Shown here piece by piece: positions 17,688-26,345 of a stretch of DNA of 40,654 bases (within the stretch, counting starts at the first letter, position 1; every line of letters starts with the position of its first letter). The DNA comes from Gammaproteobacteria bacterium (GTDB lineage Bacteria > Pseudomonadota > Gammaproteobacteria > JAJDYQ01). A program made the translations under genes and the position numbers. The notes beneath the pieces were generated by a model, which did not search any database, had not been told where the DNA came from, and saw only the letters and a program-made list of their open reading frames with translations. Location of the stretch: NCBI GenBank assembly GCA_028289815.1, contig JAPYNQ010000055.1, positions 1-40,654 of the forward strand, written 5' to 3'.

Positions 17688-19535
17688 TCAGTGTGAATGC
17701 AAGTAATCATAGATTCTTTTAGCTAAAGATGGACTTATACCGCTTATCTGCTGCATATCTTCGACTCCAGCACGCTTTATACCATGAATACCGCCGAAGT
17801 GTTTAATCAGAACCTGACGTCGTTTAGGTCCGAGGCCTTCAATCGCCTCAAGCGAGGAGTGGGTAGCTTTTTTACGGGACAGCTGTCGATGTCCGGTGAT
17901 AGCAAATCGATGTGCCTCGTCTCTTATCTGTTGGATCAAAAGCAGCGCAGCTGATCGAGCTCCGGGTTCCAAAGGATACGGTATACTCGGAACATGCAGT
18001 CGCTCCATCCCAGGCTTGCGGCTAGTCCCCTTGGAAACACCAACCAACAGCGGCCCATCATCTGCCATCAGCACCTGCATGACCTTTATCGCGACGGAAA
18101 GCTGGCCCTTCCCACCATCAATAAAGACAATATCCGGAATAAGTCCCTCCTCTTTTAATAACTGTCTATAACGACGCTTTAACGCCTGTGCCATGGCCGC
18201 ATAATCATCCCCGGGCGTAATATCCTTGATCTTAAATCGCCGATAATCACTTTTTAACGCGCCATTTTCATCAAATACCACACAAGAAGCGACAGTCTGA
18301 TTGCCTTGAATATGGCTAATATCAAAACATTCCATTCGTTTCGGCAACTTATTCAAATGCAACAATTTCCGCAATTCCGATAACCTCTTCTGTTGGCTAC
18401 TACGACTGACCAGCCTGGCTTCGAGTGCCTCTCGTGCATTATGAACAGCGTTTTGTAACCACCTTGCCCGCTCGCTACGGACACGATGCTTGATCCTCAC
18501 CTGCCGCCCTAAACGCTCGCTAAAAACCTCCTCAAGAACTGCCCTGCTCTCCGGTTCGTGGCTGACAATCAGTTCTTCGGGTATCTGGCCGGCTAAATAA
18601 TACTGACTTATAAAGGCATCAAGTAATCGAGCTTCATTTACATGCTGTGAAGGTATTTTAGGATAAAAAGCCTTATTACCCTGATTGGTTCCTTCTCGGA
18701 AATAAAATACCTGAACACAGCACTGTCCACCCTTTATGTCGCAGGCAACAACATCAATAGATGCTCGCTGTGTACCGCTGACATATTGTTTTTCAAGCAC
18801 TTGCCTCAGATAACTGATTCGATCTCGATAAGTGGCGGCCAATTCAAACTCCAGATCCACAGAGGCCCGCTCCATGGCAGCTACCATATCAGAGATAATC
18901 TGCTGTGTTTTTCCCTTCAAAAACAATAGAGTATGATTAATATCTTGAGCGTATTCTGTTTTTGATATGAGGCCAACACAAGGGCCGCTGCAACGCTTGA
19001 TCTGATATTGCAAGCAGGGGCGACTACGATTTTTGAAGTAGCTGTCGGTACACTGTCTCAGCCGGAATAACCGGTGTAGCAGGTGGATAGACTTCCTGAC
19101 TGCTGCCGAACTTGGAAACGGCCCAAAAAATGTTCCCTCCCTTTTTTTAGTGGAACCGCGATACAATGACAACCTAGGAAAGGTCTGGTGTGTGGATAAA
19201 TAGATATACGGATAGCTCTTATCATCGCGGAGTAACACGTTATAACGTGGCTGATATTTCTTTATCAGCATATCTTCTAATAGCAGCGCTTCCCCCTCTG
19301 TGTGGGTTACCGTAATCTCAATATGATGAATCTGACTAACCAGAGTGAGGGTTTTTGAATTATGTGCCTTATTAAAATAGCTGCTAACGCGATTTCTCAG
19401 ATTTCGTGCCTTACCGACATAGATTACCGTGTCCTCATCGTTGTACATGCGATACACACCGGGATTAGTGCTGAGTGACTTAAGGAACTCTTTATGATCA
19501 AAAAAATCCGGTTTATTGCTATCTATATCTTTCAT
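17688..19535 (-). CDS. uvrC: Excinuclease ABC subunit C
   Basis: UvrC is the dual nuclease of nucleotide excision repair. It has an N-terminal GIY-YIG domain (GVYRMYNDEDTVIYVGKARN), a central UVR motif (MERASVDLEFELAATYRDRI), an RNase H-like 5'-incision domain (MECFDISHIQG, VFIDGGKGQL) and C-terminal helix-hairpin-helix repeats (AIEGLGPKRRQVLIKHFGG, MQQISGISPSLAKRIYDYL). The start at 19535 (MKDIDSNK) gives about 615 residues, close to the usual 610; the longer frame from 19580 adds a non-conserved extension. It is divergent from the next gene. Confidence 0.95.
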   Translation of the reverse strand: MKDIDSNKPDFFDHKEFLKSLSTNPGVYRMYNDEDTVIYVGKARNLRNRVSSYFNKAHNSKTLTLVSQIHHIEITVTHTEGEALLLEDMLIKKYQPRYNVLLRDDKSYPYIYLSTHQTFPRLSLYRGSTKKREGTFFGPFPSSAAVRKSIHLLHRLFRLRQCTDSYFKNRSRPCLQYQIKRCSGPCVGLISKTEYAQDINHTLLFLKGKTQQIISDMVAAMERASVDLEFELAATYRDRISYLRQVLEKQYVSGTQRASIDVVACDIKGGQCCVQVFYFREGTNQGNKAFYPKIPSQHVNEARLLDAFISQYYLAGQIPEELIVSHEPESRAVLEEVFSERLGRQVRIKHRVRSERARWLQNAVHNAREALEARLVSRSSQQKRLSELRKLLHLNKLPKRMECFDISHIQGNQTVASCVVFDENGALKSDYRRFKIKDITPGDDYAAMAQALKRRYRQLLKEEGLIPDIVFIDGGKGQLSVAIKVMQVLMADDGPLLVGVSKGTSRKPGMERLHVPSIPYPLEPGARSAALLLIQQIRDEAHRFAITGHRQLSRKKATHSSLEAIEGLGPKRRQVLIKHFGGIHGIKRAGVEDMQQISGISPSLAKRIYDYLHSH

Positions 19536-19615
19536 ATCAAAAAGGCCATTTTCGGCCTGCTTGTAACACAGATCAACCATCCATAGAATCCCGATTTTGG
19601 CGGCAAGGAAAACAG

Positions 19616-20326
19616 ATGAGGAAAAAAGTATTCATCACCGGAAACAGCCAGGGACTTGGCTATGGCCTGACTCAGGCTTATCTGGAACGTAACGATACAG
19701 TCTATGGTTGCAGCCGCAAAGGCTGCCATGGCCTGGAGAGCCATGAACTACACGACTACCAGTGTGACTTGTCGAAACTGAACGACATACATCAACATCT
19801 GGATTATTTTCTCGGCGACCTAGAACGACTTGATCTTGTGATACTTAATGCTGGAATTTTAGGCGAAATCAAAGACTTACATGAAACATCCCTGGACGAG
19901 ATTTACAGAGTCTTCAATATTAATGTATGGGCGAACAAAGTTATTCTGGACTGGCTACATGCACAGGCCTTCCCCGTACACAATATCGTGCTGATGTCAT
20001 CAGGTGCGGCGGTCAATGGCAACGGAGGTTGGAACGGTTACGCGTTATCCAAAGCTGCACTCAATATGCTCACCGCTCAATATGCCCATGAGTTTCCAGA
20101 CAGTCATTTAATCGCCTTTGCTCCGGGTATTATCCATACCCAAATGCAGGACTATCTGTGCAACCATACCGACACGAAAAAATTTCCTTCCATTGACACG
20201 CTCAAACAGGCATATGGAACTGAACACATGCCATCTCCAAGAACAGCCGGGCAAAGAATTGCTGAAAGATTTGAACGACTAAGAGAATTTCCCAGCGGCA
20301 GCTTTATTGACATCAGAAAAATTTGA
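19616..20326 (+). CDS. Short-chain dehydrogenase/reductase
   Basis: The 236-residue Rossmann-fold oxidoreductase has the cofactor motif TGNSQGLG near residue 8, the NAG motif (LNAGILG), the catalytic Ser in MSSGAAVNG and YALSK with the catalytic Tyr and Lys. All SDR catalytic residues are present. The sequence resembles the small C-factor/sepiapterin-reductase-like classical SDRs; the substrate is unknown. The ATG at 19616 follows an AAGGAAA ribosome site. The gene is divergent from uvrC and alone. Confidence 0.85.
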   Translation: MRKKVFITGNSQGLGYGLTQAYLERNDTVYGCSRKGCHGLESHELHDYQCDLSKLNDIHQHLDYFLGDLERLDLVILNAGILGEIKDLHETSLDEIYRVFNINVWANKVILDWLHAQAFPVHNIVLMSSGAAVNGNGGWNGYALSKAALNMLTAQYAHEFPDSHLIAFAPGIIHTQMQDYLCNHTDTKKFPSIDTLKQAYGTEHMPSPRTAGQRIAERFERLREFPSGSFIDIRKI

Positions 20327-20351
20327 TGCCACCACAGGCATCAATACAGGT

Positions 20352-20618
20352 TTACAGATAACCTTCTTCACAGCTTTCCTGGCATTTTGCCAAAAAGAGG
20401 TTCAGGAACTCTCTGGAACTGATAGAATCGTAACTGTCCTGAAGCCTAGTTCCGCGCTCCACTTGCCCGGTGCAGACAGCAGACAGTAACCCAATACCGG
20501 GCCATACCCGATACTCAATGACAACATTCCCGCATATGGGACACCGGTCGTGCCGCCTTATAAAATCCTGCTCGCCCACCCGGTTCGGACTCGACCGGTT
20601 CATCCGCCGCCGGAACAC
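20352..20618 (-). CDS. Small hypothetical protein with a CxxC motif, doubtful
   Basis: An 88-codon frame runs from a GTG at 20618. It contains RCPICGNVVIEY, a possible half zinc ribbon, and a hydrophobic stretch WPGIGLLSAVC. The frame is the same as that of the upstream gene (20655-21137) and stays open back to that gene's TAA, so it may be a separate downstream cistron or a former C-terminal extension. No ribosome site is obvious. It overlaps no other gene. Confidence 0.35.
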   Translation of the reverse strand: MFRRRMNRSSPNRVGEQDFIRRHDRCPICGNVVIEYRVWPGIGLLSAVCTGQVERGTRLQDSYDSISSREFLNLFLAKCQESCEEGYL

Positions 20619-20654
20619 TCTGTCAGCGGACAGGACTATTCCGGGTGTGTCTGC

Positions 20655-21137
20655 TTAATTTTTTGGTGGTAGGCGATGTATGGGCATGGGCTGGAAGTCA
20701 ATTTGGGTTGATGGTGTGCCTGGTATGCTATTACCGACTTGCTGCTTGGTACGCTTACCCTTCTGAGGCTGTGCATTGCTGGCCGCCTCAATAATCTGCT
20801 GATGTAATTGCTCCGTGTAGGGCAGTCGATACGCCCTGGGAGTCTGATCACCCTCCTCTGTCAGATCTATTACCCACATGTGGATGACGCCCCGGGTATC
20901 TTTGCGTTTGTCGGGCTGTACAATGTGCTGAGATAACAGCTGAAATTCTTCCGGTAAAGGCTGATCTATGGGCCAGCCTTCAAGTTGCGGCAAGGTATGC
21001 CAGACAACGATATAAAATGCACTGCAAAGTAGTATTAAACCAGCTTTTGTGTACCAGTAATAAGGTGCCTGCAAACTGAGAAGCAGCAAGAGGGGAATGA
21101 GTATGACATAGGCTATGGTTAACGCCAGAACTGTCAC
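20655..21137 (-). CDS. Two-helix membrane protein of the ExbB/ExbD-like operon
   Basis: The 160-residue protein has two N-terminal transmembrane segments (about residues 3-24, AYVILIPLLLLLSL, and 29-48, AGLILLCSAFYIVVW), followed by a soluble domain with VIHMWVIDLTEEGDQ and a proline-rich, charged C-terminal tail. No family is recognised. It starts with GTG, overlapping the preceding stop as GTGA, so it is translationally coupled to the ExbD-like gene. It may be an accessory or scaffold subunit of the channel complex. Confidence 0.7.
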   Translation of the reverse strand: MTVLALTIAYVILIPLLLLLSLQAPYYWYTKAGLILLCSAFYIVVWHTLPQLEGWPIDQPLPEEFQLLSQHIVQPDKRKDTRGVIHMWVIDLTEEGDQTPRAYRLPYTEQLHQQIIEAASNAQPQKGKRTKQQVGNSIPGTPSTQIDFQPMPIHRLPPKN

Positions 21138-21739
21138 GATGGCTCCAGGGCGTATGGCGTCAGGCGTTTGGGCAGGCGATTGATATCCAGCAGCTCACCT
21201 TTGCCGTCCAATTTGAAGCGCACAAAGGTGTGTTCCATGTCTTGCCTGTCCATGATGATTTTATCGAAAAACACAGTTTCTAAGGTCGGATTCACCTTAT
21301 CTACTGTGAGCGAGACTTCTATCGGCTGCTGGCTTCTGGCCTCATAGAAATAGGCATTTACAATATATTCTCCACTGATAATTCCGCGAATTGTGACAAC
21401 TTCCTGGTTGACCGGATGGACTACTTGCTGACCAGCAACCATGATCGTATCGTTGATTTCACCTCGGTCATCACGGTCCAAATGTAACCAACCGGCATCT
21501 TTTTGCAGATAGGATACGACTTCCCCATGCGGGTCCTCCACCCAAATATCAATGTCGTCGGCTAAACCATGCGGCCAGGCTAGAGTTATAATGTACTCTG
21601 CTTTAAGGTTGGCCGAACCGAGCCTGGCAAGCGGATTAACAAACATGATGGTCACCATAAACAGCATGGTGAATCCCAAGAGCGCATTGAACAACAGGTC
21701 GGTAAAAGGATCGGTCAAGTAACCTCGCCTGCGATTCAT
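21134..21739 (-). CDS. ExbD/TolR-like one-helix protein with DUF2135-like domain
   Basis: The 201-residue protein begins with a short basic cytoplasmic tail (MNRRRGYL) and one transmembrane helix, DPFTDLLFNALLGFTMLFMV. This resembles the ExbD/TolR/MotB helix signature PxxDxxFxLLxFFMVT, so Asp14 is the likely proton-coupling residue. The extracytoplasmic part is not an ExbD periplasmic fold. It reads as beta-rich segments, DDIDIWVEDPHGEVVSY, LHLDRDDRGEIND and VTIRGIISGEYIVNAYF, resembling DUF2135/YfaP-like domains. It lies three bases after the ExbB-like gene and overlaps the next gene. It could couple ion flow to an envelope ligand; no named homologue is recognised. Confidence 0.7.
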   Translation of the reverse strand: MNRRRGYLTDPFTDLLFNALLGFTMLFMVTIMFVNPLARLGSANLKAEYIITLAWPHGLADDIDIWVEDPHGEVVSYLQKDAGWLHLDRDDRGEINDTIMVAGQQVVHPVNQEVVTIRGIISGEYIVNAYFYEARSQQPIEVSLTVDKVNPTLETVFFDKIIMDRQDMEHTFVRFKLDGKGELLDINRLPKRLTPYALEPS

Positions 21740-21742
21740 GGT

Positions 21743-22456
21743 CTATTTGCCTAAATAGATCTCAATGGTATCGCTGATAAGGCCTGTCAATCGCCTAGCT
21801 CCACGGTCCAGGAAATGATACTGCAAACCCAGCAACATTCCGGCAAGCAATCCGGAAAATGTGGTAAACAGAGCGATGCGCATACCGGCGCTCATATCAA
21901 CCAGCATGTTCTGAATAGTCGTAATATCCGCATTATCAATGACGGCAACGGAGCTGAGCATGATGATGAAGCCTATCACAGTACCCAACAGGCCCAGCTT
22001 AATCATGATATCGGCTATAAACCATCCGAAGTCATGGTTGGCAGAAATATCTTTTTCCATGTTCTCGAGCATCAGGCGGCTAGTGTCGGTGCGATTACCG
22101 CGCTGTCGGCGCATAAGCTGTTTTTGAATCTGTTCGTGCAACAGGCAGACAGGCATTGGTCGGCCTGCACTAAATACCCTGCCATTGTCTTTGATCTGCA
22201 TATCTCCCCCACTTTCATACAGCAGGATGGCTATGTGCTCCGCCCTGTTAATTTCTCTCGACAGAAAGGCGACACGAAAACCGGCAGTAATGGTAATGAC
22301 CGCAAATATGGCCACGATAACGGATGAGATATAGCTTTTATCATATGTCAGCAGTGCTGTAATCATGCCCAGGTCCCAAGCTAGATAGAAACCAAATAGT
22401 ACGACCAGGATGATGGTCAACCACTGCAGGAAGAGTCGGTGTGAGTGGCGCGACAT
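21743..22456 (-). CDS. MotA/TolQ/ExbB-family proton channel subunit
   Basis: The 237-residue protein has an N-terminal helix pair (about residues 9-31 and 40-65), a cytoplasmic segment of about 80 residues and a C-terminal helix pair. The third helix reads KLGLLGTVIGFIIML, the hallmark of the ExbB/TolQ/MotA family, and the fourth MRIALFTTFSGLLAGMLLG. In this family five copies form an ion channel around a dimer of an ExbD/TolR/MotB-type partner, and a suitable partner is encoded next. It is first in a three-gene minus-strand operon. It is neither MotA (no motor-torque charged loop recognised) nor part of a tol or ton locus. Confidence 0.85.
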   Translation of the reverse strand: MSRHSHRLFLQWLTIILVVLFGFYLAWDLGMITALLTYDKSYISSVIVAIFAVITITAGFRVAFLSREINRAEHIAILLYESGGDMQIKDNGRVFSAGRPMPVCLLHEQIQKQLMRRQRGNRTDTSRLMLENMEKDISANHDFGWFIADIMIKLGLLGTVIGFIIMLSSVAVIDNADITTIQNMLVDMSAGMRIALFTTFSGLLAGMLLGLQYHFLDRGARRLTGLISDTIEIYLGK

Positions 22457-22509
22457 GATGAAAATTCTACCTTAATGATACCTGTGTACTGAGTGAAATC
22501 CTGGCTTAG

Positions 22510-22660
22510 TGTCCCTGCACAGAAATCTGTGAGATTTTTTGGGGATAAAAAAATTGAGCGGCCTGTATGTGCTTATTCAATGTAATACACAGGAGGTTAC
22601 CCGATGCAGATAATGAACCTGCGTCTCCAATCATACAGGAGCTGGCGAGTCAGCGGTATG
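22510..22660 (+). repeat. Diverged dispersed repeat, copy B
   Basis: This is the second copy of the element described at 1681-1841. It is recognisable from GTGAGATTTTTTGGGGATAA, the CAGGAGGTTACCCG block and GGAGCTGGCGAGTCAG. It lies upstream of the ankyrin pseudogene, and its frame (IIQELASQRY) is interrupted differently from copy A. Confidence 0.5.
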
Positions 22661-23078
22661 GATTTATCAGTCGGCCTGTGTTTCGACAGGCGTGCTCATA
22701 CCATTATTTCAGCATTAGTCTCCATGAACCCCAGGTATTGCCTGAGTCCGCAATAAACCGGGCTTTGCCTTACTGATGGCTAATAGTGGAAATTATAATG
22801 ATCGTTATGCTGGCACCCGCGCCGGATACATACAATCAAGCGGGGAGTGTGTGATTTGGCTAAACCATATTAAGCGCACCGGCTGATCTGGCAGCTTCAG
22901 CACGGCGACATGTTTGTAGTCCGGTCCGTATAAGACGAACCAACAACACAGGAAAGAATTAATCATGCCGGCAGCAGATACAACAACAGCCCGCAAGGAA
23001 CGAAAAAACGAGAATCACGGCTTTCTTTTCTGGTCTATACTGATGGGCATAAAGCCAACATCTCAAACGGAACACACC
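22661..23078. other. Intergenic region, nothing recognised
   Basis: Between repeat copy B and the ankyrin gene no convincing gene, RNA or terminator is seen. The frame open from 22965 ahead of the ankyrin start adds 38 residues that lack gene-like features. Confidence 0.45.
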
Positions 23079-23789
23079 ATGACAAATAAAACCCCGACCT
23101 ATAACCGGATGTTCGGGATAGCACTGCTAACCACAGCCTTGGCATTGGTATTGGTGCAAGTACCCGGAAATGCACAGGAAGAAGTCATATGGACACCCCT
23201 GCACGAAGCAGCATATTATAGCACCCCAGACACATCAGGGCACTGGTGCAGGCCGGCGCAGATGCAAATGCACCAGATTCAATCGGACGGTTCCCCTTAG
23301 GCGTGGCAGCAGCAAATAACGGAAACCCGGAAGTTATCAAGGCACTGATTCAGGCCGGCGCGGATGTGAATGCAAGGGAAAAAGAAAACGAAATGACAGC
23401 CCTGCACAGAGCAGCAGCAATGAATAATCCTGAAGTTGTCCGGGCACTGATACAAGCCGGTGCGTCTGTGAACGCGCGGGAGGGGCCAAGGCTTACACCC
23501 TTGCACTGGGCAACATTATACAACACCGCCGAGGTTATCAAGGTGCTGGCACAGGCGGCTGGAACGGATGTGAACGCACAGGATATAAAAGGAAATACAC
23601 CCCTGCACTACGCAGTAGTCAGCCAGAACCCCCCTGTTATTATTGAAGCCCTGCTGAATGCCGGCGCAAACCCGAAACTAAAGAACGAAAAGGGAGAACT
23701 CCCTGCCGAATATGTATTCCGCCAAGGCCGCGGAATACATAAAAGACAGTGAAGCCCTCTCATGGATACAATACCTCTTACGGGATTAA
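23079..23789 (+). pseudogene. Exported ankyrin-repeat protein, two frame changes
   Basis: The ATG at 23079 opens a signal peptide (FGIALLTTALALVLVQV, then GNAQEE), followed by the ankyrin start TPLHEAAYY. Near 23233 the similarity moves to another frame, which continues with ALVQAGADANAPDS and at least four 33-residue ankyrin repeats (VIKALIQAGADVNAREK, TALHRAAAMNNPEVVRALIQ, TPLHWATLYNTAEVIKVLAQ, TPLHYAVVSQNPPVIIEALL). Near 23720 removal of one base opens a third frame, AKAAEYIKDSEALSW, that ends at 23787-23789 and looks like a normal helical C-terminus. The lesions are not in long homopolymers. The restored protein of about 236 residues would be a periplasmic ankyrin protein. Confidence 0.75.
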
Positions 23790-24142
23790 ACGAAGCCTAT
23801 TATTAAACAACCCACACGGCATCCATGCCCACAGTCTCGCCCGTATCAGCTTGGCTTATACTGAACAAAAGACCTGACCCTCAAATGATATGGCTAATGT
23901 AGAAAAGCGAATCTTTAGCTTCACTGTCGCCGTCGGTCACGACTTATCGGATGCCGGAGAATGCCAATCCGGGGCATCCTAGCAAAGAATATTCCAGAGA
24001 TTTGACTGTCGAGCTTGAGCATGGCAATAACCAGAATACCGCACACATCTTGCTATCCTCACTCTTCAATAACTTTTCAAGGCATCCCAAAGCTATCTAT
24101 TTCGGCTAGAATATGCCTTGGTTTTTATTGATCCTTCCCCTG
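23790..24142. other. Intergenic region upstream of hpnD
   Basis: About 350 bases without a gene. An imperfect inverted repeat (GGATGCCGGA ... TCCGGGGCATCC) lies near 23949-23979 without a T tract. No promoter is clear. Confidence 0.4.
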
Positions 24143-25015
24143 ATGTCACCAGAGCAATACTGCCAGGACAAAACGGCCTCCAGTGGTTCCAGTTTTTATT
24201 ACAGTTTTCTGTTTTTGCCACCTGATATCCGCCGTGCCATTACCGCCCTGTATGCATTTTGCCGGGAGGTAGATGATATTGTTGATGAGGTACGCGAGGC
24301 GGCAGTTGCGCAACAAAAACTTGACTGGTGGCGCCATGAACTGGATCAGACTTTTGATGAGAGAGCACAGCATCCTGTAGGCCTGGAGTTGCAACGCTTG
24401 GTCAGTCCCTTCGGATTGACAAAATGTTACTTTGACGATATTATTGACGGCATGCAGATGGATCTTCTGCAAACCCGCTATGCCAATATTGAGGCGCTGG
24501 AAACATATTGCTACCGCAGTGCCAGCGCAGTTGGCCTGATTGCGGCACGCCTGTTTGGCTATCACGATAAGTCAACAGAACAATATGCCCATGACTTGGG
24601 GATGGCCTTTCAGTTTACCAATATTATCCGCGATGTCAGAGAAGACAGCGGGCGTAATCGCATCTACATTCCCCAGGACCTGCTTGCCAGGCATGACGTT
24701 GCTGAAGCATCGTTAGTGACGGGTGAATTCAGCGATGGCCTTCATACGGTATTGCTGGAGCTGGCAGATCATGCCGAAGCCTATTATGAGTCATCCATAT
24801 CGAAGTTACCCGAGAGTGACCGCTGGAATCAGCGCAGCGGCCTCGCCATGTCGTCCATATACAGAACCTTGCTCACTCGCATCCGCAAACATGACTTTAA
24901 CGTGATGAATGACAGGGTTTCCATACCCAACCTTTCCAAACTATGGATTGCCTGGAAGACAATACGCTATGAAAACAGGCGCCACCGGCAATATCTGAAG
25001 CAGCATGTCGCCTGA
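24143..25015 (+). CDS. hpnD: Presqualene diphosphate synthase
   Basis: This trans-isoprenyl diphosphate synthase-fold enzyme condenses two farnesyl diphosphates to presqualene diphosphate in hopanoid synthesis. The two aspartate-rich motifs are FCREVDDIVDE (about residue 47) and FTNIIRDVREDSGRNRIYIP. The start at 24143 (MSPEQYCQDKTASSGSSFYY) matches the HpnD N-terminus; the ATG at 24113 adds ten non-conserved residues. About 290 residues. It overlaps hpnE by 11 bases. No hpnC-like partner is in the window. Confidence 0.85.
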   Translation: MSPEQYCQDKTASSGSSFYYSFLFLPPDIRRAITALYAFCREVDDIVDEVREAAVAQQKLDWWRHELDQTFDERAQHPVGLELQRLVSPFGLTKCYFDDIIDGMQMDLLQTRYANIEALETYCYRSASAVGLIAARLFGYHDKSTEQYAHDLGMAFQFTNIIRDVREDSGRNRIYIPQDLLARHDVAEASLVTGEFSDGLHTVLLELADHAEAYYESSISKLPESDRWNQRSGLAMSSIYRTLLTRIRKHDFNVMNDRVSIPNLSKLWIAWKTIRYENRRHRQYLKQHVA

Positions 25016-26345
25016 CATACCATCGAAAAAAACCATCATTATTATTGGCAGTGGCTGGGCCGGGATATCAGCGGCAATTCATCTTGCCCGCAAACATCAG
25101 GCGGTTACCCTCATTGAAGCTGCCGATCAGCTTGGTGGTCGTGCCCGCATGGTTATGTTTGGTGGCTTGCCGGTTGACAATGGCCAGCATATCGGGCTGG
25201 GTGCCTATCATAATCTGCTGGAACTATTCGATATTATTGGTCTTCGCGAGTCACTGGTATTCCATCGCCTGCCATTGTTACTGAATGTGATCGGTGATAA
25301 AACCAGCGTATCTCTCAAAGCACCTGAAATCCCCGCCCCATTTCATCTTCTGGTTGCATGTTTACGTGCCGAAGGACTGAGCAGCACCGATAAAGCTAAA
25401 ACCCTTTTCAACTGGTTCAGGCTCATCAGGCCGGATGCGCATCACAACATGACTGTAACCGAGCTTCTACGTTGCACTAACCAGTCAGAGCGCGCCTCGC
25501 GTTTTCTATGGGCTCCACTATGCACCGCAGCGTTAAACACTCATCCGGACAAGGCTTCTGCTCGACTGTTTCAGAGGGTGCTTAAAGATGCCTTTATGCG
25601 TAAACGCACAGACTCCGATCTGCTGCTGCCTCGCCATAACATGGGACATGTACTACCACAGCCCGCCCTGACCTGGCTTTCACAACACAATGTGAGCGTT
25701 ATAACACAGCAGCGTGTCACTGGCCTGCAATTTATCCGAAATAAAATTTGCGGTGTCATAACCAGCCATCAAACACTACCGGCCGATCAGGTTATTGTGG
25801 CCACCAATGCTTGGAGCACAGCACGGCTGATTACGGATATTCCTGATTTGAAAAAACTACATGAAAACCTACAGCAATTTAAATATGAACCGATCACCAC
25901 AGTTTTCCTTAAATATACCAGGGCCGTTATGCTGAAACCAACCATGCAAGGCTATGCAGGCAGACTTACCCAATGGGTATTTGATCGCAAAATAACAGAT
26001 CATCCTGAAATTATTGCGGCAGTTATCAGTGCAGAAGGCGAACACTCAAATATGAGTAAAGACGAACTGGTGCGAACCGTTATCAACGACATCAGGACTG
26101 TCAGCAAGCTATCGGATGAACCAATAGACAGCTTGGTAATCCGGGAGAAACGGGCAACATTCTCGGCGACCCCGGAAATGGAAAATCTGCGTCCGGCCAA
26201 TATGACGGCTGTTAAGGGCCTCATGCTTGCCGGTGATTACACGCAAACCGGATATCCGGCAACTCTGGAAGGCGCGGTAATCAGCGGCAAACAAGCTGCA
26301 AATAAGATTCTGCGTTGCCACAATAGTATACGGACAGTGCCATGA
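25005..26345 (+). CDS. hpnE: Hydroxysqualene dehydroxylase (FAD-dependent)
   Basis: This amine-oxidase-like flavoprotein converts hydroxysqualene to squalene in the HpnCDE route. The N-terminal FAD motif is IIIGSGWAGISAAIHLARKH, followed by EAADQLGGRARM; the C-terminal FAD site includes GLMLAGDYTQTGYPATLEGA. The 446-residue length is usual. Overlaps with hpnD upstream and yciK downstream (ATGA-like, four bases) show one transcription unit. Confidence 0.85.
   Translation: MSPDIPSKKTIIIIGSGWAGISAAIHLARKHQAVTLIEAADQLGGRARMVMFGGLPVDNGQHIGLGAYHNLLELFDIIGLRESLVFHRLPLLLNVIGDKTSVSLKAPEIPAPFHLLVACLRAEGLSSTDKAKTLFNWFRLIRPDAHHNMTVTELLRCTNQSERASRFLWAPLCTAALNTHPDKASARLFQRVLKDAFMRKRTDSDLLLPRHNMGHVLPQPALTWLSQHNVSVITQQRVTGLQFIRNKICGVITSHQTLPADQVIVATNAWSTARLITDIPDLKKLHENLQQFKYEPITTVFLKYTRAVMLKPTMQGYAGRLTQWVFDRKITDHPEIIAAVISAEGEHSNMSKDELVRTVINDIRTVSKLSDEPIDSLVIREKRATFSATPEMENLRPANMTAVKGLMLAGDYTQTGYPATLEGAVISGKQAANKILRCHNSIRTVP

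Noticed and set aside
21134-22456. Zorya-type defence system
   Set aside because: An ExbB/MotA-like protein and a one-helix partner are present, but there is no OmpA-like domain in the partner and no ZorC, ZorD or ZorE gene in the neighbourhood.
22805-22996. 63-codon minus-strand hypothetical gene
   Set aside because: It has no domain or ribosome site and overlaps the leader of the ankyrin gene; not supportable.
23949-23979. Terminator after the ankyrin gene
   Set aside because: The inverted repeat has a bulge and no T tract on either strand, so termination is not supported.
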